Assembly (NCBI RefSeq): GCF_002086515.1 | Contig: NZ_MVHH01000001.1 | Location: 186,001 to 250,000, forward strand | Direction of reading: 5' to 3' | DNA length: 64,000 nt | Source: Mycolicibacter arupensis | GTDB taxonomy: Bacteria; Actinomycetota; Actinomycetes; Mycobacteriales; Mycobacteriaceae | Part shown: positions 1 to 8,505 of the stretch, in pieces | How positions within the stretch are numbered: position 1 is the first letter of the stretch | Layout of the letters: each line of letters begins with the position of its first letter | Translations under genes and position numbers: made by a program | The notes under the pieces: generated by a model | Seen by the model: the letters and a program-made list of their open reading frames with translations, nothing else | Told to the model about the DNA's origin: nothing | Databases searched by the model: none

Positions 1-818
1 TGCAGGTTGCCGGCCGAGACGAAAATCGCCTCGCCCGGCGCCAGCGTGACCCGGTTCAGCAGCAGCGAGGCCAGCACGCCGGCGTCGCCCGGATAGCGCT
101 CACCGAGTTCGAGCACCGTCTTGGCCTCGGCGGAGAACTCGCCGGCGTCGGAACTGAGGTACTGGATGGCGCCTTCGAGCACCGCCGGCACCAGCACATC
201 CAGATCGGGCTGGGGCGCGGTGATCCAGGTGGTGAACAGTGCCCGCAGACCGTCGGCATCGGATTGGGCAGGCGCCGAATCACTGCCGGACTGGCCACCG
301 AGCAGGGCGATGAATGGATCCAGATCCGATACCGCCAGTGCCCGCAACAGCTCGATGGTGCGGGCCACCGGACGGAACCCGGCGAGCGCCTCGAATGGCT
401 GCAATGCCACCAGCAGTTCAGGCTTGTGACTGGTGTCGCGGTAATTGCGAATGGGCGAGGACACCGCGACCCCGAGCCGCTCCTCGCGTTCGTAACCCTC
501 GATCGCCTGCATAGCGCTGGGATGCGCCTGCAGCGACAGGGGTTCGTCGGCGGCCAGGACCTTGACCAGAAACGGCAGCCGGTCACCGAATCGGGCCTGT
601 GCCACCGAGCCCAGCTGGCCCTCCGGGTCCTGGGTCAGCACGTTGAGCAGCGACACCTCACCGGTGTCGGTGTCCAGACAGGCCGGGTCCCCCGGGTGCG
701 CGCCCAACCACAGCTCGGCCTCCGGATGCGCCGCCGGAACCGGCCGCCCGGTGAACTCGGCGATAGCTGTCCTCGAGCCCCAGGCGTAGGTCCGGATCGC
801 ACCGTGTAGTTGTTCCAC
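1..818 (-). CDS. manA: Mannose-6-phosphate isomerase (class I), 3' end cut by window edge
   Basis: ManA interconverts fructose-6-phosphate and mannose-6-phosphate, the entry to GDP-mannose for mannan, LAM and glycoprotein synthesis. The reverse strand reads from a GTG at 818 as VEQLHGAIRTYAWGSRTAIA, the typical N-terminus of mycobacterial ManA, followed by the zinc-site region with LSLQAHPS near residue 93. The frame stays open to base 1, so about 272 codons are present and the C-terminus lies outside the window. It starts 6 bp after the stop of the TobH-like gene, which suggests one transcript with pmmA. Identification is firm; the start is chosen by family N-terminus. Confidence 0.93.
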   Translation of the reverse strand, partial: MEQLHGAIRTYAWGSRTAIAEFTGRPVPAAHPEAELWLGAHPGDPACLDTDTGEVSLLNVLTQDPEGQLGSVAQARFGDRLPFLVKVLAADEPLSLQAHPSAMQAIEGYEREERLGVAVSSPIRNYRDTSHKPELLVALQPFEALAGFRPVARTIELLRALAVSDLDPFIALLGGQSGSDSAPAQSDADGLRALFTTWITAPQPDLDVLVPAVLEGAIQYLSSDAGEFSAEAKTVLELGERYPGDAGVLASLLLNRVTLAPGEAIFVSAGNL

Positions 819-824
819 TGTCCG

Positions 825-1955
825 TCAACCCCGCAGAAGTCGCACGTAGGCAGCGGCCATCTCCAACCGCACGGCCAACACCGCAAGTTGTTGTTCGGCC
901 CTGACCGAGCCGGCCGGAGCAGGACTCTCCGTCGGCACCGCAAACTCCTCCGCAGCGCCCGGTACCACCGGAACATCCCCGGCTGCGATGAGGTCGACGT
1001 CGCCCAAGCCGTTGATCCGGGCCGCGACCACCGTCCGTTCCTCAGCCAGCGTCAGCGCCAGCACGCGCAACCGGTCGCCGGCCGGACCGTCGATCTGGTC
1101 GTCATGAAAGATGTCGGCGACGTCGCGACCCACCGCGGACCGCGCGCGCAGCGCGCTCACGGCATCGGACAGTCCGACCGCCGCCACTGCGCTGCGGCCC
1201 ACCCGCAGCATCGTCGCCGACCCATGTCGGGCCAGCGCCAACGTGGCCGCACAGTCACCGGCCAGCGCCACCTCACGGCCCACGATACGGTCCGCGAGCA
1301 GCTTCGCCGGGTTGGTGAACAGCTCACGTGCGGCGCTGTTGCGCAGCGCCTCGGCGTCGAGCTCATCGGCGAGCGCACCCAGATCCACGGGTGACTCCCC
1401 GGCCGCCCCCAGCGCGTCCAGCACCGCCAGTCCGGCGGCAAAGTGACGCAGCAGGCCAAACTCGGGGCGGATCGCGATCCGCGGTTCCAGCACGACGGCC
1501 CGGCCGGCCGTGGCGTCGCGCAGCGGACCTTCATAGGGGGCGACCACCACCACGCGCGCCCCCCGACGCACCCCGGCTGCGGCGGCGGCGACCAGCGCCG
1601 GATCCCCCGGGTCATCGCCGGCCACGATCAGAACGTCCAGCGACCCGATCCAGGCCGGCGCCTCCGCGGCCAGCACCAGGGGTGCCCGAGCGGCATCGCC
1701 ACGCACCGCAGTCAGCAAAGACCCGGCCGTGGCCGCTGTTCCACGGGTGGACAACCAGATCACCGACCGCGGCGGGTAGTCCGCGCTCTCACTGCGCACC
1801 GCGTCCAACGCACCCTCGTCGACTGTCGCTGCAGTCGCACGCACCTGCGCCCCCGCCATCGAGGCGGCCCACAGCGCACCGTCGTGGTCAGCGGCCAGCA
1901 AGGCCTCGGCGTCATCGAGGTCGACGGTGGAGAAGGAGCCCGAGAAAGCGGTCAC
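825..1955 (-). CDS. TobH-like conserved protein (SIS/phosphosugar-isomerase-like), Rv3256c type
   Basis: A 376-residue protein lying between phosphomannomutase and mannose-6-phosphate isomerase, the place held by Rv3256c in M. tuberculosis. Its alternating alpha/beta character, with runs such as VLIVAGDDPGDPALV and RVVVVAPYEGPL, fits a SIS-type sugar-phosphate fold. Relatives are annotated TobH or bifunctional isomerase-like. The ATG at 1955 overlaps the pmmA stop by four bases (ATGA), so translation is probably coupled. A role in mannose-phosphate metabolism is inferred only from the neighbours; no catalytic residues could be assigned by eye. Confidence 0.8.
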   Translation of the reverse strand: MTAFSGSFSTVDLDDAEALLAADHDGALWAASMAGAQVRATAATVDEGALDAVRSESADYPPRSVIWLSTRGTAATAGSLLTAVRGDAARAPLVLAAEAPAWIGSLDVLIVAGDDPGDPALVAAAAAGVRRGARVVVVAPYEGPLRDATAGRAVVLEPRIAIRPEFGLLRHFAAGLAVLDALGAAGESPVDLGALADELDAEALRNSAARELFTNPAKLLADRIVGREVALAGDCAATLALARHGSATMLRVGRSAVAAVGLSDAVSALRARSAVGRDVADIFHDDQIDGPAGDRLRVLALTLAEERTVVAARINGLGDVDLIAAGDVPVVPGAAEEFAVPTESPAPAGSVRAEQQLAVLAVRLEMAAAYVRLLRG

Positions 1956-3361
1956 GGCCGCGGAGTCTCCGCGGCATGCTGTTCGATCTTTTCGGCAACC
2001 CGGGCCACCACCGCGTCCACCGCGGCGGCGTCGGGTGCCTCCACATTGAGCCGCAACAACGGCTCGGTGTTGGACGTGCGCAGGTTGAACCAGCTGCCCG
2101 CGCCCAGATCCACGGTCACACCGTCAAGGTTGTCGACGGTCACCTTCTCGCCGAACGCCGAGACCACGGCATCCACAAGGAGGGACGCATCGACTCCGTC
2201 CGTCAGGGTGAAGTTGATCTCTCCCGACGCCGCGTAACGCTGGTAGTCGGCAGTGAGCTCCGAAAGGGGCCGGGACTGTTCACCGAGGGCGGCCAGCACA
2301 TGCAGGGCTGCCAACATGCCCGAGTCGGCACCCCAGAAGTCCCGGAAGTAGTAGTGCGCCGAGTGCTCCCCACCGAAGATGGCGCCGGTCTTCGCCATCA
2401 ACGCCTTGATGAAGGAGTGCCCCACCCGCGACCGCAGCGGGGTCCCGCCGCGTTCGGCCACCAACTCGGGCACCGCCCGCGAGGTGATCAGATTGTGGAT
2501 CACGGTGGCCCCGGGTTCGCGGGCCAGCTCGCGAGCAGCCACCAGACCGGTCACCGCAGACGGCGACACCGGCTCGCCCCGCTCGTCGACCACGAAGCAC
2601 CGGTCGGCATCACCGTCAAAGGCCAGCCCGATATCGGCACCCTGCTCGCGCACGAACGCCTGAAGGTCCACGAGGTTAGCCGGATCCAGCGGATTGGCCT
2701 CGTGGTTGGGGAAATTGCCGTCGAGCTCGAAGAACAACGGCAGCACCGTGATCGCGCCGACCGAACCGAACACCGCCGGCGCGGTGTGGCCGGCCATTCC
2801 ATTGCCGGCGTCGACAGCAACCCGCAGCGGACGCAGCCCGGAGATGTCGACCAGGGAATGCAGGAATGCCGCGTAGTCGGCCAGCACGTCGCGGTCGGTG
2901 ATGCCGCCGCGCGGCCAGGTGCCGTCACCGGCCGGGTCCACCCCGGCGATCAACTCATCGCGAATCCGGTCCAGACCGCTGTCCGCACCCACCGGTTTGG
3001 CCCCGGCGCGGCAGAGCTTGATGCCGTTATAGGCCGCCGGGTTGTGGCTGGCGGTGAACATGGCGCCCGGGCAGTCCAACGCCCCGGAGGCGTAATAGAG
3101 CTGATCGGTGGAGGCCAGGCCGATCCGGATCACATCGAGGCCTCGGGCCCGCACCCCTTCGGCGAACGCCGCCGACAGCGGAGGCGAACTGTCCCGCATG
3201 TCGTGGCCGATCACCACCTGGCGGGCGCCTTCCTCGGCCATCAGGCGGGCAAACGAAAACCCGACCTCAGCAACGAGGGATTCATCGATCTCTGAACCGA
3301 CCAGGCCACGTACGTCGTACGCCTTGATCACACGGTGGACAGCCGCAGCGGGCCGAGACAT
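1952..3361 (-). CDS. pmmA: Phosphomannomutase/phosphoglucomutase
   Basis: This 469-residue protein converts mannose-6-phosphate to mannose-1-phosphate for GDP-mannose synthesis (also called manB, Rv3257c). It begins MSRPAAAVHRVIKAYDVRGL. The phosphoserine loop is TASHNPAAYNG (about residue 100), the metal loop is DGDADRCF and the sugar-binding loop is GGEHSAHYYFR, all hallmarks of the alpha-D-phosphohexomutase family. The ATG at 3361 is preceded by an AGGAG ribosome-binding site, which rules out the longer open frame to 3604. It heads the leftward set pmmA, TobH-like, manA. Confidence 0.95.
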   Translation of the reverse strand: MSRPAAAVHRVIKAYDVRGLVGSEIDESLVAEVGFSFARLMAEEGARQVVIGHDMRDSSPPLSAAFAEGVRARGLDVIRIGLASTDQLYYASGALDCPGAMFTASHNPAAYNGIKLCRAGAKPVGADSGLDRIRDELIAGVDPAGDGTWPRGGITDRDVLADYAAFLHSLVDISGLRPLRVAVDAGNGMAGHTAPAVFGSVGAITVLPLFFELDGNFPNHEANPLDPANLVDLQAFVREQGADIGLAFDGDADRCFVVDERGEPVSPSAVTGLVAARELAREPGATVIHNLITSRAVPELVAERGGTPLRSRVGHSFIKALMAKTGAIFGGEHSAHYYFRDFWGADSGMLAALHVLAALGEQSRPLSELTADYQRYAASGEINFTLTDGVDASLLVDAVVSAFGEKVTVDNLDGVTVDLGAGSWFNLRTSNTEPLLRLNVEAPDAAAVDAVVARVAEKIEQHAAETPRP

Positions 3362-3419
3362 GGGAAGGGCTCCTGACGAAGTGGACTTGAGACACCCAAG
3401 CCTAGCCCGGAACCTGCGC

Positions 3420-3860
3420 TCAGTCCGACGGGTCGGGCAACACGCGCAGGTGGCCGCGCCGGCGACCGTTGGTCTTACCAGGTGGACCAGCGGGTGCCAA
3501 CAGGCCGCCACCAGGCGCAGCGGCCGGTGCGCCCCGGTTCGACGAGTCGACCGGATTGGTCTGCGGGTACCACCCGTTGGCGGGAGCCGCTCGTCCGGAT
3601 TCACTTTCGCGGACAGCCTCAGCCAGCGCGATCAGGTCATCCTCTTCGGGCGACACCCAGGGGCCGGGGTGGCGGACCAGCTCCCAACCCCGCGGGGCGG
3701 TGATCCGGCCGGCATGGCTGAAACACAGGTCCCAGGAATGCGGCTCGGCGGCCGTCGCCAACGGACCGACCACGGCGGTGGAGTCCGAGTAGACAAACGT
3801 CAGCGTCGCCACCGCATAGTGCGGACACCCTGGCCTGCAGCAGCGGCGGGGAACGTTCAC
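3420..3860 (-). CDS. DUF3499 conserved protein, Rv3258c type
   Basis: A small actinobacterial protein of unknown function (146 residues from the GTG at 3860). It begins VNVPRRCCRPGCPHYAVATL; the closely spaced cysteines (CC then C) in the first 12 residues and a later CFSHAG hint at a metal site. The C-terminal third is Gly/Pro/Ala-rich and looks disordered. The frame stays open to an ATG at 3911 (163 residues), but starting at 3860 leaves a usable divergent promoter gap to the next gene. Position before the metallopeptidase-like gene matches Rv3258c. Confidence 0.75.
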   Translation of the reverse strand: MNVPRRCCRPGCPHYAVATLTFVYSDSTAVVGPLATAAEPHSWDLCFSHAGRITAPRGWELVRHPGPWVSPEEDDLIALAEAVRESESGRAAPANGWYPQTNPVDSSNRGAPAAAPGGGLLAPAGPPGKTNGRRRGHLRVLPDPSD

Positions 3861-3950
3861 GCGGTCGAGGCTATCGTGGCCGCGCGCCGCGACGCCGCCG
3901 GACACGCGCAAGCGACAGGCACCCTATGCACAACCGTTACCATCGTGGGC

Positions 3951-4406
3951 GTGATCGCCACGCGTCGGCATTGGCGCGGCCGTGAGGCCCGCGGACCGTT
4001 GTTGCCGCCGACCGTGCCGGGGTGGCGCAGTCGCGCGGAACGCTTCGACATGGCGGTGCTGGAGGCCTACGAACCCATCGAACAGCGGTGGAAGCAACGG
4101 CTGGCCGCCCTTGATGTGGCCGTCGATGAGATCCCGCGGATAGCCGCCAAGGATCCCGACAGCGTGCAGTGGCCCCCCGAGGTGGTCGCCGACGGACCGA
4201 TTCCTCTTGCCCGATTGATACCTGCCGGGGTCGATGTTCGCGGCAACCCCACGCGCGCCCGGATCCTGCTGTTCCGCAAGCCAATTGAGCAGCGCGCAAA
4301 TGACAGCACTGAACTCGATGACCTATTACACGAGATCTTGGTGGCCCAAGTGGCCACCTACCTGGACGTCGAACCGAACGTCATCGACCCGACGATCGAC
4401 GACTGA
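3951..4406 (+). CDS. Metallopeptidase-family (zincin-like) protein, Rv3259 type
   Basis: About 151 residues, transcribed divergently from the DUF3499 gene. The protein matches the small mycobacterial metallopeptidase family by its N-terminal GPLLPPTVPGWRSRAERFD and C-terminal DLLHEILVAQVATYLDVEP. That helix carries HE but the usual second histidine of HExxH is absent (HEILV), so catalytic activity is doubtful. The GTG at 3951 is chosen; GTG 3945 or ATG 4051 are alternatives. Its end lies 45 bp from the convergent whiB2 end. Function is unknown. Confidence 0.72.
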   Translation: MIATRRHWRGREARGPLLPPTVPGWRSRAERFDMAVLEAYEPIEQRWKQRLAALDVAVDEIPRIAAKDPDSVQWPPEVVADGPIPLARLIPAGVDVRGNPTRARILLFRKPIEQRANDSTELDDLLHEILVAQVATYLDVEPNVIDPTIDD

Positions 4407-4451
4407 GTTCGCGCAAGAGCATGCGCGCCAGCGGCGCGGTCGGCAGCGAGC

Positions 4452-4838
4452 TCAGATGATGCCGCGCTTGAGGCGACGGCGCTCCCGCTCGGAGAGCCCG
4501 CCCCAGATGCCGAAGCGCTCGTCATGCGCCAGGGCATACTCCAGGCACTCGCTACGCACCGAGCAGCGCTGGCAGATCTTCTTGGCCTCGCGGGTAGACC
4601 CACCCTTCTCCGGGAAGAAGGCTTCGGGGTCCGTCTGCGAGCAGAGCGCACGGTCTTGCCACTGCTCGTTGGTGGCCGTCGCAGGGTCGAACGAGTCGAA
4701 CTCGTCGTAGTCCTCAGGTTCGGGAACCAGACTCAGATGCGGCCGACTAGGCATCACCTCGAGCCCGCTCGGCGCGGCCAATTCGGCACCGGCGTGCGAC
4801 ACGCCCCCCATCACGCCCCAAAGGTGCTCATAGGACAT
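4452..4838 (-). CDS. whiB2: Transcriptional regulator WhiB2 (WhmD)
   Basis: WhiB2 is an iron-sulfur transcription regulator needed for septation and cell division in mycobacteria. The 128-residue protein has the four cluster cysteines C66, C89, C92 and C98 (C-x22-C-x2-C-x5-C), the GIWGG turn at 110-114 and a basic C-terminal tail RERRRLKRGII. The ATG at 4838 has a strong AGGAGG site upstream; a longer frame to 4940 lacks one. The N-terminal 60 residues are variable and acidic, similar in length to M. smegmatis WhmD rather than the shorter M. tuberculosis version. It is divergent from fbiA. Confidence 0.95.
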   Translation of the reverse strand: MSYEHLWGVMGGVSHAGAELAAPSGLEVMPSRPHLSLVPEPEDYDEFDSFDPATATNEQWQDRALCSQTDPEAFFPEKGGSTREAKKICQRCSVRSECLEYALAHDERFGIWGGLSERERRRLKRGII

Positions 4839-5184
4839 GCTCCGCCTCCTCACCTGTAGAGCGATACTGATATGTCTGCCGAAAAACGAGATGCTGACCG
4901 TCTCAATTCGAACATGTGATCGAATCTCGGTCTGCGACACCGAAATCGGCTGGCCAACCGGGAAATGACACTAGTGTGATTAGACACGGGTTGCCCCAGC
5001 CCGGTCAAGCCGAATGGCGAAATTCCTTACCATCTCGTGATCGTTTTCCCACGCGTCCGTTATCGGCGAGTCCCTGTCATCTACCCCACATAGGACCGTC
5101 GGCGTGTCCTACCGCACTGCCGCGGCCCCCTGACGGCGGTCCGCCACAACGACCATAGCGGCGCCAAAGGTACTGTCGTGCGCT
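4839..5184. promoter_or_regulatory. whiB2-fbiA divergent regulatory region with GACAC motifs
   Basis: A 346-bp gap without a convincing gene. It is less GC-rich than its surroundings around 4860-4990. A near-palindrome centred on ACACTAGTGT lies at 4964-4981, and GACAC motifs occur at 4936-4940, 4967-4971 and 4983-4987 on the plus strand and 5104-5108 on the minus strand. GACAC is the recognised core of WhiA sites, and WhiA works with WhiB-type partners in Streptomyces. Use here is inference. Confidence 0.45.
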
Positions 5185-6186
5185 GTGAAGGTCACCGTTC
5201 TCGTCGGGGGGGTAGGCGGCGCCCGATTCCTGCTCGGCGTCCAGAAACTGCTGGGTTTGGGCCAATTCGCCTCGTCCTCGGCCGACGCGGACGCACCCGC
5301 GCACGACCTGACCGCGGTGGTCAACGTCGGCGACGACGCCTGGATGCACGGCGTGCGCATCTGCCCGGACCTCGACACCTGCATGTACACCCTGGGCGGG
5401 GGTGTGGATCCCGAGCGCGGCTGGGGCCACCGGGACGAATCCTGGCACGCCATGGAGGAGTTGGCCCGCTACGGCATGCAACCGGACTGGTTCAGCCTCG
5501 GCGACCGTGACCTGGCCACCCACCTGGTCCGGACCCAGGCGCTGCGGGCCGGTTATCCGCTGTCGGAGGTGACGGCCGCCCTGTGTGAGCGCTGGCGGCC
5601 CGGAGCGCGGCTGCTGCCCGTCACCAATGACAGCTGCGAAACCCACGTCGTGATCACCGATCCCGAGGACGACACGCAGCGAGCGATCCACTTTCAGGAG
5701 TGGTGGGTGCGCCACCGCGCCCAGGTGCCCACCCACGGATTCGGCTTCGTGGGCGCGGAGAAGGCATCGGCCGCACCAGAAGTCGTTGACGCCATCACCG
5801 ATGCCGATATCGTGCTGCTGGCCCCCTCTAATCCGGTGGTGAGCATCGGCGCCATCCTGGCCGTCCCGGGTGTGCGCGCAGCGCTGCGTTCGACGGCGGC
5901 GCCCGTCGTCGGGTACTCCCCGATCGTCGCTGGAAAGCCATTGCGCGGCATGGCCGACATCTGCCTGAGCGTGATCGGCTTGGATTCCACCTCGCGGGCC
6001 GTCGGCGAGCACTACGGCGCACGCAGCGGAACCGGGATACTTGACTACTGGCTAGTACACGAGGGTGAAGACATCGGAGACGAAATCGCCGGCGTGACCG
6101 TGCATGCCGCCCCGCTGCTGATGAGCGACCCGGCGGCAACCGCCGAGATGGTGCGCACCGGAATGGATCTCGCGGGCGTGCGATGA
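5185..6186 (+). CDS. fbiA: F420 biosynthesis: 2-phospho-L-lactate-type transferase FbiA (CofD)
   Basis: FbiA joins the phosphoenolpyruvyl/phospholactyl group to the deazaflavin FO, giving dehydro-F420-0 in mycobacteria. The 333-residue protein opens with [20 protein letters not shown], the CofD nucleotide-binding signature. It includes [20 protein letters not shown] and a C-terminal [17 protein letters not shown] block, all conserved in the family. It starts with GTG at 5185. Its stop overlaps the fbiB start (ATGA at 6183-6186), so the two are translationally coupled. Confidence 0.96.
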   Translation: MKVTVLVGGVGGARFLLGVQKLLGLGQFASSSADADAPAHDLTAVVNVGDDAWMHGVRICPDLDTCMYTLGGGVDPERGWGHRDESWHAMEELARYGMQPDWFSLGDRDLATHLVRTQALRAGYPLSEVTAALCERWRPGARLLPVTNDSCETHVVITDPEDDTQRAIHFQEWWVRHRAQVPTHGFGFVGAEKASAAPEVVDAITDADIVLLAPSNPVVSIGAILAVPGVRAALRSTAAPVVGYSPIVAGKPLRGMADICLSVIGLDSTSRAVGEHYGARSGTGILDYWLVHEGEDIGDEIAGVTVHAAPLLMSDPAATAEMVRTGMDLAGVR

Positions 6187-7523
6187 GCGAACACGGCAGC
6201 GCAGCCAAAGTCGAGATACTGCCCGTAAGCGGCCTCGGCGAATTCCGGCCGGGCGACGATCTCGCATCGGCACTGGCGCAAGCGGCGCCCTGGCTGGCCG
6301 ACGGCGACATCGTGGTGGTGACCAGCAAGGTGGTCTCCAAGTGCGAGGGTCGCATCGTGCCGGCGCCGCACGACGCCGAGGCGCGTGATGCCTTGCGGCG
6401 GCAACTGGTCGAGGCGGAGGCGGTGCGGGTGCTGGCCCGCAAAGGCCGCACCTGGATCACCGAGAACCGCATCGGACTGGTGCAGGCCGCAGCCGGTGTG
6501 GACGGCTCCAATGTCGGATCCGACGAGCTCGCGCTGCTGCCGGTTGATCCAGACGGCAGCGCGGCGCAGTTACGCGCCGGGCTGGCCGAGCAGCTGGGCG
6601 TGGACGTGGGCGTGCTGATCACCGACACCATGGGCCGAGCCTGGCGCAACGGCCAGATCGATGTCGCGATCGGTGCGTCTGGGCTGACGGTCCTCAACGG
6701 CTACGCCGGCGCCCACGACCGGCACGGCAACGAGTTGGTGGTCACCGAAGTCGCCGTCGCTGACGAACTGGCCGCTGCCGCCGACCTGGTCAAAGGCAAA
6801 CTCACCGACGTGCCGGTGGCCGTGGTACGCGGAGTCCACAGCCCCGACAACGGTTCCACCGCGGCGGCATTGGTGCGCTCGGGCTCCGATGACTTGTTCT
6901 GGCTAGGCACCGCCGAAGCCATCGAGGCCGGACGAGCCCAGGCTCAGCTGTTGCGCCGCTCGGTGCGCAGCTTCACCAGCGAACCTGTTGCCGAACAACT
7001 GGTCACCGACGCCATGGCCGAGGCCCTGACCGCTCCGGCGCCGCACCACACCCGCCCGGTGCGGTTCGTCTGGCTGCAGACTCCGCAGGTGCGCAGGCGA
7101 CTGCTCGATGCCATGGCCACCCAGTGGCGGGCCGACCTGACCGACGACGGCAAGTCCCCGGAAGCAATCGAGGCCAGGGTTTCACGCGGCCGGATCCTCT
7201 ACGACGCACCCGAAGTCGTCATACCGATGATGGTTCCCGACGGAGCACACCACTACCCCGACGCGGTCCGTACCGCGGCCGAGCACACCATGTTCACGGT
7301 TGCTGTCGGCGCCGCCGTCCAGGGCCTGTTGGTGGCGCTGGCGGTCCGGGGTGTGGGGAGCTGCTGGATCGGGTCGACCATCTTCACTCCGGCCCTGGTG
7401 CGCGCCGAACTCGACCTGCCGGCCGATTGGGAACCTTTGGGCGCCATCGCGATCGGCTATCCCAGTGAGCCGCCCGAGCCGCGTCCACCGGCTGAGGTCG
7501 GCGAGCTGCTGGTGCGTCGATGA
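6183..7523 (+). CDS. fbiB: F420-0:gamma-glutamyl ligase / FMN reductase, bifunctional FbiB
   Basis: FbiB adds the gamma-linked glutamate tail to F420-0, and its second domain reduces dehydro-F420 using FMNH2. The 446 residues comprise an N-terminal CofE domain (to about 245; [17 protein letters not shown] and [20 protein letters not shown]) and a C-terminal nitroreductase domain (from about 255; [16 protein letters not shown]). Two-domain architecture is as in Rv3262. It overlaps fbiA upstream and the Nudix gene downstream by four bases each, giving a tight three-gene operon. Confidence 0.96.
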   Translation: MSEHGSAAKVEILPVSGLGEFRPGDDLASALAQAAPWLADGDIVVVTSKVVSKCEGRIVPAPHDAEARDALRRQLVEAEAVRVLARKGRTWITENRIGLVQAAAGVDGSNVGSDELALLPVDPDGSAAQLRAGLAEQLGVDVGVLITDTMGRAWRNGQIDVAIGASGLTVLNGYAGAHDRHGNELVVTEVAVADELAAAADLVKGKLTDVPVAVVRGVHSPDNGSTAAALVRSGSDDLFWLGTAEAIEAGRAQAQLLRRSVRSFTSEPVAEQLVTDAMAEALTAPAPHHTRPVRFVWLQTPQVRRRLLDAMATQWRADLTDDGKSPEAIEARVSRGRILYDAPEVVIPMMVPDGAHHYPDAVRTAAEHTMFTVAVGAAVQGLLVALAVRGVGSCWIGSTIFTPALVRAELDLPADWEPLGAIAIGYPSEPPEPRPPAEVGELLVRR

Positions 7524-8053
7524 GTCTGCACGACTCCGCTGTCGCGACGCTACGCTCCTGGACCGCACCGGATTCCGCACAGGATTCACTGCGGCACGCC
7601 GTCCTGGCATTCTTGGATGCGCGCAGTGACGCCTGCCGGCGCGAATGCGTGCCCGGCCACATCACCGCATCCACCCTGGTGCTGGACCACAGCGGCGGGC
7701 AGGCGCTGCTGACGCTGCACCCGCGCGTCGGGCGCTGGCTGCAGCTCGGCGGGCACTGCGAGGACACCGACGCCGATATCACCGCCGCCGCGCTACGCGA
7801 GGCCACCGAGGAGTCCGGGATCGTCGGTCTGCGACTGGAGCCGCAGCTGGCGGCCGTTCATGTGCACCCGGTGACGTGCTCGCTGGGGGTGCCGACCCGC
7901 CACCTCGACCTGCAGTTCGTGGCGCGTGCCCCGGCCGACGCGCAGATCGGGATCAGCGAGGAATCGCTGGCCCTGCGCTGGTGGCCGGTGGACGCGCTGC
8001 CACCGGATGCCGACGACGCCTTGGCGCATCTGGTGGCGCGAGCGGTCGGGTAG
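7520..8053 (+). CDS. Nudix hydrolase coupled to fbiAB
   Basis: A 177-residue Nudix-fold pyrophosphatase. The Nudix box is [10 protein letters not shown] followed by [10 protein letters not shown]; it keeps REATEE, the metal-binding core, but the first glutamate positions differ slightly from the textbook GX5EX7REUXEEXGU spacing. Its ATG overlaps the fbiB stop (ATGA), so it is probably made together with the F420 enzymes. M. tuberculosis has a DNA methylase gene at this place instead. The substrate is unknown; hydrolysis of a nucleotide or coenzyme intermediate is a guess from context. Confidence 0.85.
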   Translation: MSLHDSAVATLRSWTAPDSAQDSLRHAVLAFLDARSDACRRECVPGHITASTLVLDHSGGQALLTLHPRVGRWLQLGGHCEDTDADITAAALREATEESGIVGLRLEPQLAAVHVHPVTCSLGVPTRHLDLQFVARAPADAQIGISEESLALRWWPVDALPPDADDALAHLVARAVG

Positions 8054-8058
8054 ACCCC

Positions 8059-8415
8059 TTACGGGGAGTCGGTCACTCGTGTCCAGGGTTGGCAGTTGTG
8101 CGACTCAAAGGCCCTGACCGTCTCCGGAATGCTGGCATACATCGGGCCGATCGACGTGTTCGCCTGCACCACATGGTCTTTGGTCGCATCCGGCGTGCTG
8201 TAGGTGAACCACGAGCACATCGATTCCTGGGTCGGCACATCGTTGATCCACACGCCGAAGGCCGAACCCGACCCGCCCGTGTGGTACAGACCCGGCGCGA
8301 TATCGGCGTCGACGCGAAAGACACCGTCACCGGGTATCGGATCCAGCGGATCCGCCCCCGCCGACGGTGCCACGGCGAGCGCGACAGCGCACGTGATCAA
8401 GACCCTGGTGATCAT
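8059..8415 (-). CDS. Small secreted protein of unknown function
   Basis: A 118-residue protein with a clear signal peptide (MITRVLITCAVALAVAPSAGA, cleavage probably after SAGA). The mature part holds DIAPGLYHTGGSG and two cysteines (CSWF and CQPW) that could form a disulfide. GLYHTGGS-type segments occur in small exported mycobacterial proteins of unknown role. It ends 5 bp from the convergent Nudix gene. A long inverted repeat lies directly upstream (8433-8493), between it and the manC stop. Confidence 0.78.
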   Translation of the reverse strand: MITRVLITCAVALAVAPSAGADPLDPIPGDGVFRVDADIAPGLYHTGGSGSAFGVWINDVPTQESMCSWFTYSTPDATKDHVVQANTSIGPMYASIPETVRAFESHNCQPWTRVTDSP

Positions 8416-8432
8416 GGCTATGACTATCCACC

Positions 8433-8493
8433 GTTGACTCTGCGTCTAGGGCGGAAAAACGCGAGAAGGGTGCGGCGTGAGCGCAGAGTCAAC
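8433..8493. repeat. Perfect 12-bp inverted repeat flanking a 37-bp centre
   Basis: GTTGACTCTGCG at 8433-8444 recurs as its exact complement CGCAGAGTCAAC at 8482-8493. It sits between the manC stop (8506) and the start of the secreted-protein gene (8415), both leftward. It could be a manC terminator, an attenuator for the next gene, or a small dispersed element with terminal inverted repeats. No obvious target duplication flanks it. Confidence 0.75.
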
Positions 8494-8505
8494 GCGCGAG
8501 GCGGC

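Noticed and set aside
1328..3295. A 655-codon open frame on the plus strand opposite pmmA and the TobH-like gene
   Set aside because: Arg/His/Pro-rich shadow of two well-supported genes on the other strand, typical of high-GC DNA.
3362..3604. Longer N-terminus for phosphomannomutase
   Set aside because: No family similarity, and a good AGGAG ribosome site precedes ATG 3361.
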